Counted from the first letter of the stretch, positions 17,708 through 25,985 are shown. The stretch is 64,000 nt of DNA from Hyphomicrobium nitrativorans NL23 (GCF_000503895.1 NC_022997.1:3351821-3415820), one strand, 5' to 3'. Translations and numbers: made by a program. Notes: a model not told the origin generated them from the sequence alone.

Positions 17708-19119
17708 GGAGCGACCTCCGGCTCGGCCGAGCTATCGAATGCGGCGTAACTTTCCCGGACCGGAATCCGAACATCGACCGCGACGCCCGCCCGATCCTTC
17801 CTGTTCACAATATCAACTTTCCCGCCGAGCGCCGTGACGCGCTCACGCATGGCGATCAAGCCGAAACCGCTGGTGAGGCTTCCCGGCTGCAACCCGCCGC
17901 CGTCGTCGCGGATGGACACGGTGACGTCGTCGGAGACGTCGCGCGTCACCTCGACGTCGATCTCGGTGGGCTTGCCGTGCTTGAAAGCATTCGCGATCGC
18001 CTCCCGCACGATGCCGTGAATAACGGTATCGAGCTTCTGCCCGCAGCCTCGATCCGTCACATCGACGTTGAAGGTCACGTCGGGATTGCGAAGCTGCCAG
18101 GAGGCCACCAGGGTTTCGATGGCGTTGGAGAGGCCAAGCTCCAGATGAACCGCCGGCCTCAGCCGGCCAAGGATCGACTTCACATGCTTCTTCATGTGAG
18201 CGACGGCCTCGCGGATCGCGTCCGCGCGCGCTGCAAGCGGGCTCGCCGGATCCTCGGCCATTTGCCGGATGGTCGACGCATCGACATCGACGGAGAACAG
18301 GAACGGGCTGACTTCGTCATGCAGGTCGCGAGCGAGGTCGGCGCGTTCCTCATCCTGCACGGTCGCGAGTTGATCGTTGAGGTCGCGGTTGCGCATTTCC
18401 ATCTGGCTGAGGCGTGCGGCCATCTCGTTGAAGCCGGTACACAGGCGCGCCAGCTCGGTCGGGCCCGCTTCCTCGACGCGCACGCCGTAATCGCCGCCGC
18501 CGAGCCGCGTGAAGGCCGCCGAGAGCGCGGGCAGAGGCTCAAGCGCGCGCCCGATGGTGATGTAGATCAGCGTCGAAACGAGACCGCAGAAGAAGGTCAG
18601 GATCGCGAGACGCATCACGAAGTCGTCCCATACCTCGCCGACCTCGCCGCGCTGTTCCGTTTCAAGCTCGATAGCGCCGAAGCGCGCGAGCCCTTCCGGC
18701 ATGTCGATGCGGACGATCTTCGATTCCCGCGCGATCAGATTATAGAACCACTCCGGCAGTTCCTCGGCGGGTGCTGCAAAGCTCGATATGCGCGCACCGA
18801 TGGGCTCAGGCTCCACGAGGGTTGCGCGCACGTGACGGTTGCCGTCGAAGACGCGCACAAGGCGCACAAGCTGAAGGCGCGGGTTTTCGTCGTGGGCGAA
18901 TTCCTGCACGAGCTTGCGCACGCTGCGTTCGGCAATCGCCAACGCCGCGTCGACCTCGGTTTCGACCTTGGTCGCCGCGTGCCAATAGGTCAGGACGCCG
19001 CTCAGGACCAGCGTGAGGATCAGCACGATCGAGATGTTGCGGATAAGCGCGGCGGACAGCGATTCGGACTGACGCGGTCCGAATGGATTACCGAAACCTC
19101 TGAGCCCAGCCTTTGTCAC
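17704..19119 (-). CDS. MoxY-like sensor histidine kinase
   Basis: 471 aa. Membrane helix about 27-46, periplasmic sensor 47-168, second helix about 169-190, HAMP 191-243, then a HisKA_3 dimerisation/phosphoacceptor domain with His267 in RDLHDEVSPF and an HATPase with REAIANAFKHG (N box) and DDGGGLQPG...GFGLIAMRER (G boxes). The start is GTG 19119 with GGAG 7 nt upstream. The layout fits MoxY of Paracoccus; the signal is unknown. It lies 15 nt after the SUMF1-fold gene and overlaps the regulator gene by 4 nt, so the three form one operon. Confidence 0.9.
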   Translation of the reverse strand: MTKAGLRGFGNPFGPRQSESLSAALIRNISIVLILTLVLSGVLTYWHAATKVETEVDAALAIAERSVRKLVQEFAHDENPRLQLVRLVRVFDGNRHVRATLVEPEPIGARISSFAAPAEELPEWFYNLIARESKIVRIDMPEGLARFGAIELETEQRGEVGEVWDDFVMRLAILTFFCGLVSTLIYITIGRALEPLPALSAAFTRLGGGDYGVRVEEAGPTELARLCTGFNEMAARLSQMEMRNRDLNDQLATVQDEERADLARDLHDEVSPFLFSVDVDASTIRQMAEDPASPLAARADAIREAVAHMKKHVKSILGRLRPAVHLELGLSNAIETLVASWQLRNPDVTFNVDVTDRGCGQKLDTVIHGIVREAIANAFKHGKPTEIDVEVTRDVSDDVTVSIRDDGGGLQPGSLTSGFGLIAMRERVTALGGKVDIVNRKDRAGVAVDVRIPVRESYAAFDSSAEPEVAP

Positions 19120-19134
19120 ATCGAACTCCGCTCG

Positions 19135-20253
19135 TCAGGGTGCAAGATCGCGCGCGACGCGGAAGCCGACGCTGATGTTGCGGAAGTCGGGTTTTTGGCG
19201 CAAGCGCATTGCCGAGCGCATGGACTTGGCGGGAAAGAATGCCGATCCGCCGCGCATCGTGTAAAGGCCACGCATGGGCGGGCGATTGCCCACGGCCGCG
19301 CAGTCGTCGGCGATACGCGCGGTGCCGTCACGCGGGCCGGACGCATAATCGTCGCAGAAAATGTCGGCCACCCACTCCCATACGTTGCCGTGAACGTTGT
19401 AGAGGCCCCAGGGATTCGGATCGAACGACTGGGCGGGCGCGACCGCCTTCATGTCCCATTCAGTGCCGCAGTCCTCGCAGACGGCCTGAGGGCGACCCGC
19501 GCTCGGTGGCGCGTCGCCCCACCAATACGCCGTCGTCGTACCTGCGCGCGCGGCAAACTCCCACTCCGCCTCGGAAGGCAGGCGGTAGCGCTGACCCGTG
19601 TTTTCCGCCAGCCATCGGGCGAACTGCTGCGCGTTCTCGTGGCTCACGCCAACGACAGGCTGGCCCGGGTTCGTGAGATGCTCGCCGAGGACTGCATAGT
19701 AGCGGCTCGTGCCGGTCTCGATGTTGTGCTGGCCGCCGCGCTCCAGCCATTCGGGCTGATCGCAGCCTCCCGCGGCGACGCAAGCCTTGTACTCCGCGAC
19801 CGTGACCGGACGCGTGCTGATGGCGAAGGCTTCGACGCTGACTTCCGTCTGCTTTTCGGAGGCCAGGCGGCCTTCCTCACCCTCGGGCGAGCCGATCTTG
19901 AAGCCTGGTGGCGACGCCGGGACGACGACCATCGGGGGGCAGCCCTCCGCCTCCTGGCAATCGCGGAACGGCTTTCCTCCTCCCGCGATCCGAAGGGCTT
20001 TCTGGGATTCGGCGGCCTTGCCGACCGCGATCTCGATCAGCGCTAAACCTAAGGCTTCGGCACGAGCGGCGATCTCGGTTCGCGTCCCCGGATCGGCCTC
20101 CAGGGCCTTTTCCAGCGCCGAACCGTCCGTTGCTCCGGCGAGGGCGACCGCGGGGCCGGCTGTCCCCGCATCGGCATGCGCGGCGGGAATCGTCACAGCC
20201 AGCAGGGCCATCAGCACCCTGACCGGCGGGGAAAGATCGCGCACGAATTTCAT
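19135..20253 (-). CDS. periplasmic SUMF1/FGE-fold protein, probably not an FGE
   Basis: 372 aa with an N-terminal signal sequence ending near PAAHADA. The SUMF1 (formylglycine-generating-enzyme) fold is clear: RLPSEAEWEFAARAG, NPWGLYNVHGNVWEWV, TMRGGSAFF and VGFRVARD. The C-terminal segment where true FGEs carry their active-site cysteines reads RGGSAFFPAKSMRSAMR and has none, so catalytic formylglycine formation is unlikely. It is first in an operon with a histidine kinase and regulator; a ligand-binding or sensor-accessory role is inferred from context. Confidence 0.88.
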   Translation of the reverse strand: MKFVRDLSPPVRVLMALLAVTIPAAHADAGTAGPAVALAGATDGSALEKALEADPGTRTEIAARAEALGLALIEIAVGKAAESQKALRIAGGGKPFRDCQEAEGCPPMVVVPASPPGFKIGSPEGEEGRLASEKQTEVSVEAFAISTRPVTVAEYKACVAAGGCDQPEWLERGGQHNIETGTSRYYAVLGEHLTNPGQPVVGVSHENAQQFARWLAENTGQRYRLPSEAEWEFAARAGTTTAYWWGDAPPSAGRPQAVCEDCGTEWDMKAVAPAQSFDPNPWGLYNVHGNVWEWVADIFCDDYASGPRDGTARIADDCAAVGNRPPMRGLYTMRGGSAFFPAKSMRSAMRLRQKPDFRNISVGFRVARDLAP

Positions 20254-20383
20254 GAAAACTTCCAGTGTAACAAGGTAACAACTCCTATGTTATAAAATGC
20301 CATAGTGCGCAAGTGCCTGCCGCGATATTCCTTACGGCAGCCATCGGATGGCGGCGCAGAGAACGCCGACGCAGGAGAGACCC
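20254..20383. promoter_or_regulatory. AT-rich divergent promoter region between SUMF1 operon and SoxYZ-like gene
   Basis: 130-nt divergent spacer. It contains GTAACAAGGTAACA (a direct repeat of GTAACA at 20268-20281) and CTATGTTATAAAATGCCATAG (20285-20305), an AT-rich core with CTATG/CATAG arms. On the minus strand the core reads TTTTATAACAT, similar to CATTATAACGT upstream of the XoxJ-ankyrin gene (near 14500-14515). The shared TTATAAC could be a -10 element or a regulator site; this is a by-eye similarity only. Confidence 0.4.
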
Positions 20384-21244
20384 ATGCCCCTTAACCCGAC
20401 GATGCACCGTGCGCGATCCAGCCGCTTCCTCCGCCTGATCGGGGCTGCGATGCTGCTTCTCGCCGGCCTGACGGCGCCTCACGGCGCGTTTGCGACCGAC
20501 GACAAGGAAGCCCTTTGGGCCGATCTCAAGCGCGAGATCTTCGGGGACCGCGAGATCGCGCCATCCACGGGCGCGGTCACGCTTTACGCGCCAGAGAACG
20601 CCCACGACGCGGCGCTGCTTCCCGTCAGCATCCGGATTCCGGCCGGCACCGTGCCGCATGCGGTCGGGCTTACCCTGATCGTGGACACCAACCCTGCTCC
20701 CGTCGCCGCCACGTTTACCTTCGGTGACGGTTTTCGTGAGGGCGCCGACATCGGCGAACGCAGCTTCGAGACCCGCATCCGGCTCGACTCGTTCTCCTAC
20801 GTGCGCGCGGTGCTTGAGACGGCCGACGGCAAGCTTCACATGTCGGCCAAGTACGTGATCGGGGCGGGCGGATGCTCGGCCGCGCCGTCGAAGGATGCGG
20901 AAGCGGCGCTTGCCGATCTCGGCCGCATCGACATCCGCACGACGGCGGCGGACGCACGCGGGCCCGCGTGGCGCGAGACGCGCGTAATGATCCGGCACCC
21001 CAATTTCACCGGGCTGCAAATGGACCCGATCTCACGCGGCTACGTGCCGGCGCGCTTCGTCAACAACCTCGAAGTTTCGACGGGCGGCAAAATGCTGTTC
21101 CGCATGGAGGGCGGGATCTCGATCTCAGAGAACCCGCATTTCCGCTTCAGCTATGGGGTTGCGGGCGACGAGGAGGTGGACGTCAAGGCGACGGATACGA
21201 CGGGCGCCGAGTTTGCCGAGCGGTCGAAATCGCGCGAGTCCTGA
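20384..21244 (+). CDS. quinoprotein-dehydrogenase-associated SoxYZ-like fused carrier
   Basis: 286-aa secreted protein; ATG 20384 has GGAGAG upstream and a signal peptide ends near APHGAFA. The N-terminal half is SoxY-like and ends in GAGGCSAAP with a single Cys at about residue 164, the position equivalent to the SoxY swinging-arm cysteine. The C-terminal half is SoxZ-like (RVMIRHPNFTGLQMDP, FRFSYGVAG). This matches the fused SoxYZ-like carriers known near PQQ dehydrogenases (TIGR04557 by recollection). Its substrate is unknown; there are no other sox genes here. It is divergent from the SUMF1-kinase-regulator operon. Confidence 0.85.
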   Translation: MPLNPTMHRARSSRFLRLIGAAMLLLAGLTAPHGAFATDDKEALWADLKREIFGDREIAPSTGAVTLYAPENAHDAALLPVSIRIPAGTVPHAVGLTLIVDTNPAPVAATFTFGDGFREGADIGERSFETRIRLDSFSYVRAVLETADGKLHMSAKYVIGAGGCSAAPSKDAEAALADLGRIDIRTTAADARGPAWRETRVMIRHPNFTGLQMDPISRGYVPARFVNNLEVSTGGKMLFRMEGGISISENPHFRFSYGVAGDEEVDVKATDTTGAEFAERSKSRES

Positions 21245-21263
21245 CGCGGGCGCGTCGTGCGTC

Positions 21264-22529
21264 TCACCGCTCCTGCGCGAGGCGCATCAGCTCCTTGGCG
21301 AGGTTTTGCAAGTCATCGGGCGCGACGTCCGTATTGAGCAGCAGGGTGACCGATGTCCATCCGCGATCGCCGCCCGTTTCGGCGGCGATCATGTTGATCG
21401 AGGTGTAGCCCGGCACGATGCCGGCATGGCTGAACACCTCGTGATCGCGCCGATATTCCACAAACCAACCCATCCCATAGTAAATCTCGGGCGACACACG
21501 CCCTGTTCCGGTGATCATCAGCGCGGCGGACTCAGGCTGGAGTATGCGTCCTCCCATGAACGCGCTGTTCCACGCGAAAAGATCGGCGGCCGAACTCGTC
21601 ATGTCGGCGCTGCCCTTGAGCCAGCTCGGCTGATCGAAGACGCGCAGACGGCGTCCCACAGGGATCGCAACCTCTGAGCCCGGCGCGTAGTGGCCGATAA
21701 AGCCCGTCTCGATGAGACCGGCCCGCGGAAAGATGTTCCGCCGCAGATAATCGTAGTACGCGCTCGGGCGGGCCTCTCCGGGCGCGACCGCCTCCTCGAT
21801 CACTTCGGCGAGAAGGAAGTAGCTTGTGTTCGAATATTCGAAGGTATTGGGCCAACCCCACGGCCGCATCTTCTTCACCTCCGACAAAAGCTCCGGCGCG
21901 CCTATGCGGCCCCAAGGATTTGTCGCCGGCGGCGGGCGGCGCGTGAAGTTCGGCAGGTTCGACGTCATGGTCAGAAGGTTGCGGAGCGTTACGGCATGTT
22001 TCTGCGGCCCTCGCCCGTGCGCCGTCCAGTGCTCCACGCCGTCGAAGATGTCGGCCAGCGCGAGATCGAGGCTCAGAAGTGTGCCGTTGCGCAGATGCGC
22101 GTGGCGCGCAATGAGATCGAGCACAGCGGCGGCCGTAAACTGCTTTGCAATGGAGCCGATGTGGTAAACCGTATGCGCGGTTGCGGGGACGCCGGGCGCG
22201 GCCTCGCCAAATCCCTTTGCCAGAAGAAGCTCATCGTGGCTGCCGATTGCGAGCGAAAGGGCCGCTTCCGGCAAATCGGGATGCGATGCGTTGAGGTGGA
22301 CGAGAAACTGCTCGACGACGCGATTGGCCTCTGCGGCCTTCTTCGGCGTCCATGCCGCAGCAGAGACGGCGGACGTCAAATACAGCAGCGTTACGACCGC
22401 CGCCGCAAATCTCGCACAGAGCTGAACAAAAGCCGGCCGGGAGCTTGCCGCCAACGCGCGCCGCTTGGCGGCGGGCGGCCCGATCCGCCCCGACAGACGG
22501 GGGCTCAATGAGTGCTCGTGTGGAGCCAT
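21264..22529 (-). CDS. secreted serine hydrolase of the class C beta-lactamase/penicillin-binding family
   Basis: 421 aa with a long N-terminus and hydrophobic signal segment around AVVTLLYLTSAVSAA. Catalytic motifs: SxxK as GSIAKQF, YxN as YSNTSYF, and an HxG-type third motif in SHAGIVPGY. The family includes esterases, D-aminopeptidases and AmpC-like enzymes; substrate is not predictable. It is convergent with the SoxYZ-like gene (19 nt between stops). The true start may be an internal codon nearer the signal segment. Confidence 0.82.
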   Translation of the reverse strand: MAPHEHSLSPRLSGRIGPPAAKRRALAASSRPAFVQLCARFAAAVVTLLYLTSAVSAAAWTPKKAAEANRVVEQFLVHLNASHPDLPEAALSLAIGSHDELLLAKGFGEAAPGVPATAHTVYHIGSIAKQFTAAAVLDLIARHAHLRNGTLLSLDLALADIFDGVEHWTAHGRGPQKHAVTLRNLLTMTSNLPNFTRRPPPATNPWGRIGAPELLSEVKKMRPWGWPNTFEYSNTSYFLLAEVIEEAVAPGEARPSAYYDYLRRNIFPRAGLIETGFIGHYAPGSEVAIPVGRRLRVFDQPSWLKGSADMTSSAADLFAWNSAFMGGRILQPESAALMITGTGRVSPEIYYGMGWFVEYRRDHEVFSHAGIVPGYTSINMIAAETGGDRGWTSVTLLLNTDVAPDDLQNLAKELMRLAQER

Positions 22530-22618
22530 GGCCGACGCCGAGTTTCAGTGCGGGCATGTCGCGAGTCAAGCGGCGGCGCGGATAACGGGTACGGCGGCGG
22601 CTGTCCGCTGCACTGAAA

Positions 22619-22644
22619 ATCCCCGGTGCGCAAACACCGGGGAT
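22619..22644 (-). terminator. rho-independent terminator after the small secreted repeat protein
   Basis: Perfect 10-bp stem ATCCCCGGTG/CACCGGGGAT with a 6-nt loop, followed on the minus strand by TTTTC. It lies 35 nt past the stop of the gene at 22680-23069. Confidence 0.75.
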
Positions 22645-22679
22645 CATCGAACTCACCTTCCGCATAGACGACCGGCGCC

Positions 22680-23069
22680 TTAGTCGGTCGCGTCATCCGT
22701 CGGGATGCGGGCGGCGGGATCGGAGCCGGCCGCCGGGTCAGACGGATTGGCGACGCCCGGTCCGGGTTGCACGTTCTCATGCGTATTGGGATCGGCCGGA
22801 ATGCCTGCGGGCGACTCCAGACCTGCCTCGCCCGTTCCCATGCCCTCAACCGCAGACGGCTCAGAGCCCGGCGGTGAGGTCGGAACGCGGGCAGCCGGAT
22901 CGGAGCCAGCGGCCGGGTCCGACGGATTGGCAGCGCCCGGTCCCGGCTGCACGTTCTCTTGCGTGTTCGGATCCGCGGGAATGCCCGCAGGGCTGTCGGA
23001 CTGCGCAAGCGCGGTCGACGAACCGAGAGCAAAGGTGAGGGCCGCGAGAAGAGATGTGGCTTTGGTCAT
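22680..23069 (-). CDS. small secreted protein with two long internal repeats
   Basis: 129 aa. ATG 23069 starts a clear signal peptide (ALTFALGSSTALA). The mature part is two near-identical copies of a unit of about 38 residues beginning SPAGIPADPNT.ENVQPGPG and ending AAGSDPAAR.PT, separated by a short Ser/Pro/Gly/Glu linker. It is rich in Pro, Gly, Asp and Ala and probably unstructured. Function unknown. A second small secreted protein of similar style lies at 25034-25393. A possible ECF-type promoter lies 54 nt upstream. Confidence 0.65.
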   Translation of the reverse strand: MTKATSLLAALTFALGSSTALAQSDSPAGIPADPNTQENVQPGPGAANPSDPAAGSDPAARVPTSPPGSEPSAVEGMGTGEAGLESPAGIPADPNTHENVQPGPGVANPSDPAAGSDPAARIPTDDATD

Positions 23070-23122
23070 GAAGCATCCGTCCTTTTGTTGGTTTTTGACG
23101 TACGTGCCTCCCCTGCTCGAAA

Positions 23123-23147
23123 AACTCCCCCGCAGCTGTGGAGTTCC
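23123..23147 (-). promoter_or_regulatory. candidate EcfG-type (general stress response) promoter
   Basis: On the minus strand GGAAC (23147-23143) is followed after exactly 16 nt by AGTT (23126-23123). The alphaproteobacterial EcfG consensus is GGAAC-N16/17-cGTT, so the -10 matches at three of four positions. It is 54 nt upstream of the ATG of the small secreted repeat protein. Confidence 0.4.
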
Positions 23148-23291
23148 CCCGCGCCCGATCCGCCGCACCTGGAGCGGCAGATTGGGTCCTAAGCGACCAT
23201 GATAGCGATCGTGCGCGTGCAATCGACGTCACGCAATGCGCGCCGTGCGATGCCTCGCCGTTATGCAGGTCAGACAACGATACGAGCGGTG

Positions 23292-24251
23292 CTACTCGGA
23301 GCCTGTCTCGGCCGCGGTGGCGACCTCAGAAACGGCTCCTGCCGCGATCTGAGGCGGGCGATGCGTGCCAAGGAAACCGTCAGCGAACGCGCCCCATACG
23401 TTCCAGCCCGCGCGGTCGTTGGCGATGTCGTGCCCCTCCGCGCCATAGGGTGGAACAATGTGAAGCTCGGCTTCCGCACCGGCTCCGCGCCAAGCTTCAA
23501 CCATCGCGGTCGCAAGCTTGGGGCCGAAGTAGGAGTCGTTCTCCGCATACAGCCACAGGCTCGGGACCCGCGCGGTGCTGCCGTAAGCGGCGGCAGCTTC
23601 GATCAAACGGCTTTCGGCGCAGACGGCGTTGCGAGACCCGCCGGCATGGCCGCCACGGCCGCCCGCGATGTTGATCACCCCGGCCACGTTCTCGGGATTG
23701 CGGGCCGCCAGCGCCAGCGCTGCCCAGCCGCCCGTCGAAATGCCGACAACAATGGTCTCACGCGGGGCAACGAACGGCTTCTGTGACAGGAAATCAACCG
23801 CCGCCTCGATGTCGTCGGCCGCGATCGCGCCTGATCGCGCGTGATCCGGATCGGCGCAATTGCCAACCGCTTCGACGAGAGGCCCGCCTGTCGCGCCGTG
23901 CCCGCGGCGCTGCGGCAGCGCGACCACGTAGCCGCGATCCACGAACCATTTCGAGAGCCAGTAATACACCGGCATGGCCACGGAGAGCCGGGTCGCGGCA
24001 GACGTTCCATGATTGATGACTACCAAAGGACGCGGAGCAGGCTTGGCGCCCGGAGCGTCGTCGGGGCGGAAAACGGTGGCGCGGAGCGCATGGCCCGGCT
24101 CGCCGCTCGGGAGCACCCAAAGCTGTTCGCGCATTCTCGGGCCTTCCGGTCCGAACGGCCCATAGATTGCGAGGTCCCTCGCGTGGGCGGGCGCAAACAT
24201 GACCGCTGTCGCCAGTGCCGCCAACAGGCACGCGCGTGCTCTCTCGACCAT
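23292..24251 (-). CDS. secreted alpha/beta hydrolase (dienelactone-hydrolase-like)
   Basis: 319 aa from ATG 24251, with a signal peptide ending near FAPAHA. The fold is shown by VVINHGTS (oxyanion region), the nucleophile elbow GISTGGW, an acid in YAENDSYFG and the catalytic His in AEGHD. The strand order and length fit serine alpha/beta hydrolases that act on small esters; substrate unknown. The Shine-Dalgarno-like AGGAG sits only 1 nt before this ATG, so the start is not certain. Confidence 0.78.
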   Translation of the reverse strand: MVERARACLLAALATAVMFAPAHARDLAIYGPFGPEGPRMREQLWVLPSGEPGHALRATVFRPDDAPGAKPAPRPLVVINHGTSAATRLSVAMPVYYWLSKWFVDRGYVVALPQRRGHGATGGPLVEAVGNCADPDHARSGAIAADDIEAAVDFLSQKPFVAPRETIVVGISTGGWAALALAARNPENVAGVINIAGGRGGHAGGSRNAVCAESRLIEAAAAYGSTARVPSLWLYAENDSYFGPKLATAMVEAWRGAGAEAELHIVPPYGAEGHDIANDRAGWNVWGAFADGFLGTHRPPQIAAGAVSEVATAAETGSE

Positions 24252-24395
24252 ACTCCTGCGTCCCCCGCATCCTCGAATTGAGAGAAAGCGGGAGGTACCG
24301 GCAGTAAGTTGGCGAAGTTGAGGCGTGGGGGGAGGTCGCGATGTCGCCGCACGGCGATCCGGGCCGGCGTTTTCCACGCCGGCCGCTCAAAATTG

Positions 24396-24590
24396 TCAGG
24401 CTCTATCCGGCGCCGATCCGGGTTCGGCGCGATTACCCCGCGACCTACGGGCCAGTTCCTGCTCTGCGCGGCGGAGCCGTTCGAGCCATTGGTCGATCTG
24501 CGTCGGCAGCGCCGTCTCGTCGAGTTCGTAGAGCCGCTTCATGCGGGCCCCAAACGCTTTCGCCAATTCAAAACCGAAATCCCGTTCCAT
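24396..24590 (-). CDS. small hypothetical protein
   Basis: 64 aa from ATG 24590 (a TTG at 24671 would extend it to 91). The sequence is mostly helical and charged (ELAKAFGARMKRLYELDE, QWLERLRRAEQELARRSR). It resembles in style the short helical proteins common in Rhizobiales genomes, but I do not recognise a family. It could be spurious. Confidence 0.4.
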   Translation of the reverse strand: MERDFGFELAKAFGARMKRLYELDETALPTQIDQWLERLRRAEQELARRSRGNRAEPGSAPDRA

Positions 24591-25033
24591 AATGCTCAAA
24601 GCCTTCTTTTGCAGCCACTCCTTCCCGACGACTCTCAATTTTCCAATTGTCGAGCCCGTCCACAGTTCCAACAGTTACAGATCTGCGAAAGTCAGGGTTG
24701 CGGTTCATCCGCGCGTTGCATGAGACAACGACCTTTCTATTTCGGTCTTCATAGACGCTGGCACTCAGTTCTTACGATTTGTTTGTTTCCGCTCTGGATT
24801 TCAACAACGCTCACCGCCGAGTGGTTCCCGTCCAATCGGACCGACGCTGCGGCATAAGCACCGACGTCAAGATGCGTCTCAACACGCAAGCACCGGAGGT
24901 CCGCAACGCGCAAGGACCGGAGGGCTGTTCGCCCTACCGGTCCTGTCGCTGCATGTTATTTGGGATTGTTCTGGCAGCGGGGTGGAGGCTCGCGACGTGC
25001 ACGTTGCGAGCGTCCGCAGCGGAAGGCGTCGCG
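24591..25033. other. gene-free stretch with a hairpin at 24916-24948
   Basis: No convincing gene. Parts are lower in GC (24590-24680 and 24720-24810). A strong hairpin, AGGACCGG and CCGGTCCT around a smaller GGGCTGTTCGCCC stem-loop, lies about 90 nt past the stop of the minus-strand gene at 25034. No T-run follows on either strand, so it is only a possible terminator or RNA structure. Confidence 0.4.
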
Positions 25034-25393
25034 TTATTTCGTATCGTTCCCGGTGGCGCCTTCCTGACGATGCTCTGCGGGGCCTGTCCGCGTGTCGGGG
25101 AAGCCCTGCACGCCTGTCGAATCCTGGCTCGGCTGCGTCGTGCCGCCGAGACTTTCGTCGGCGCCAGCCGCGCCTTCGCCAGCCCCTTCCTCGCCGCCGG
25201 GCACGCGCGTCGACGGACCCGTCCGGGTGTCAGGATGCCCCTGCACGCCCGGGCCCGACGTCGGGTTCTCGGCGTCGCCCATCGCGGGCTCGCCTGCAGG
25301 CATCTTGGCCTCGTCCGCCATCGCGGCCACAGACGCCGCCGTCGCCATCGACGCGGCGAGCGCAAGGGATACAACATGCTTTTTCATTGTCAT
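25034..25393 (-). CDS. small secreted protein with duplicated GVQG.PDTRTGP motif
   Basis: 119 aa starting at ATG 25393, with AGGAG about 11 nt upstream; a second in-frame ATG is at 25387. Signal peptide MKKHVVSLALAASMATAASVAAMA-like. The mature region is Gly/Glu/Asp/Pro-rich and probably disordered, with the motif GVQG.PDTRTGP present twice. Function unknown. Its style matches the repeat protein at 22680-23069. Confidence 0.6.
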   Translation of the reverse strand: MTMKKHVVSLALAASMATAASVAAMADEAKMPAGEPAMGDAENPTSGPGVQGHPDTRTGPSTRVPGGEEGAGEGAAGADESLGGTTQPSQDSTGVQGFPDTRTGPAEHRQEGATGNDTK

Positions 25394-25420
25394 TTTTGTT
25401 GCTCTCCTGATTGATTTTCA

Positions 25421-25471
25421 GGGAAATACGTTCCCTGCCCGATTAACCCACTCCTACGGGAACGAGTTCCC
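25421..25471. promoter_or_regulatory. paired GGGAA/TTCCC palindromes in a divergent promoter region
   Basis: Two dyads lie between the small secreted protein gene (minus) and the PRC-barrel gene (plus): GGGAAATACGTTCCC (25421-25435) and GGGAACGAGTTCCC (25458-25471). On the minus strand the second also gives GGAAC-N17-GGTT, a weak EcfG-like promoter 50-75 nt from the secreted protein start. They may be an operator pair or overlapping stress promoters. Confidence 0.4.
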
Positions 25472-25619
25472 TCCTGGAAACGCTTGCGGCGCGCTGGCGT
25501 TTTCCGCCCGCGCGGGTGCGCCGGAACTTTCGACGGCAATGAAACCAAACAGAACGCCGGGATTTTAGTTGACAACTCGGCAATTCAGCCGAGCCCAACA
25601 AGAGACATTGGAGGCGTTC

Positions 25620-25985
25620 ATGGCTCGCGCTACAGCACATCCCGATCACCGGCTCATATCGAGCGAAGACGTACACGGCACCGACGTCATCGGTGCGGAG
25701 GAGGAAGTGATCGGCGAGATCGACCATCTCCTGATCGAAAAAAACAGCGGACGCGTCGCTTATGCGGTGATGAGCTTCGGCGGCATCCTCGGCCTTGCTC
25801 ACAGCCACTACCCGATCCCGTGGTCGGCGCTGAAATACGATCCGAAAGTTGCGGGATACCGCACGGGAATTACCGAAGCGCAACTCAGAAACGCGCCGGA
25901 ATTCAGCGACGATTCCTGGACCGATCGCGAGTGGGAAACGCGCACGCACCAGCACTACGGCGCGCCGACGTACTGGGCGCCATAA
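25620..25985 (+). CDS. PRC-barrel domain protein
   Basis: 121 aa. ATG 25620 is preceded by GGAGG at a 5-nt spacing, so the longer in-frame version from 25569 is not needed. The PRC-barrel core is HRLISSEDVHGTDVIG, GEIDHLLIEKNSGRVAYAVM, SFGGILGL and YPIPWSALKYD. Such proteins are common stress-induced small proteins in Rhizobiales; a molecular function is not established. The tail WTDREWETRTHQHYGAPTYW is aromatic-rich, as in relatives. Confidence 0.85.
   Translation: MARATAHPDHRLISSEDVHGTDVIGAEEEVIGEIDHLLIEKNSGRVAYAVMSFGGILGLAHSHYPIPWSALKYDPKVAGYRTGITEAQLRNAPEFSDDSWTDREWETRTHQHYGAPTYWAP

Noticed and set aside
19135-20253. Active formylglycine-generating enzyme
   Set aside because: The SUMF1 fold is present but the catalytic cysteine segment has no Cys, and no sulfatase gene is in the window.
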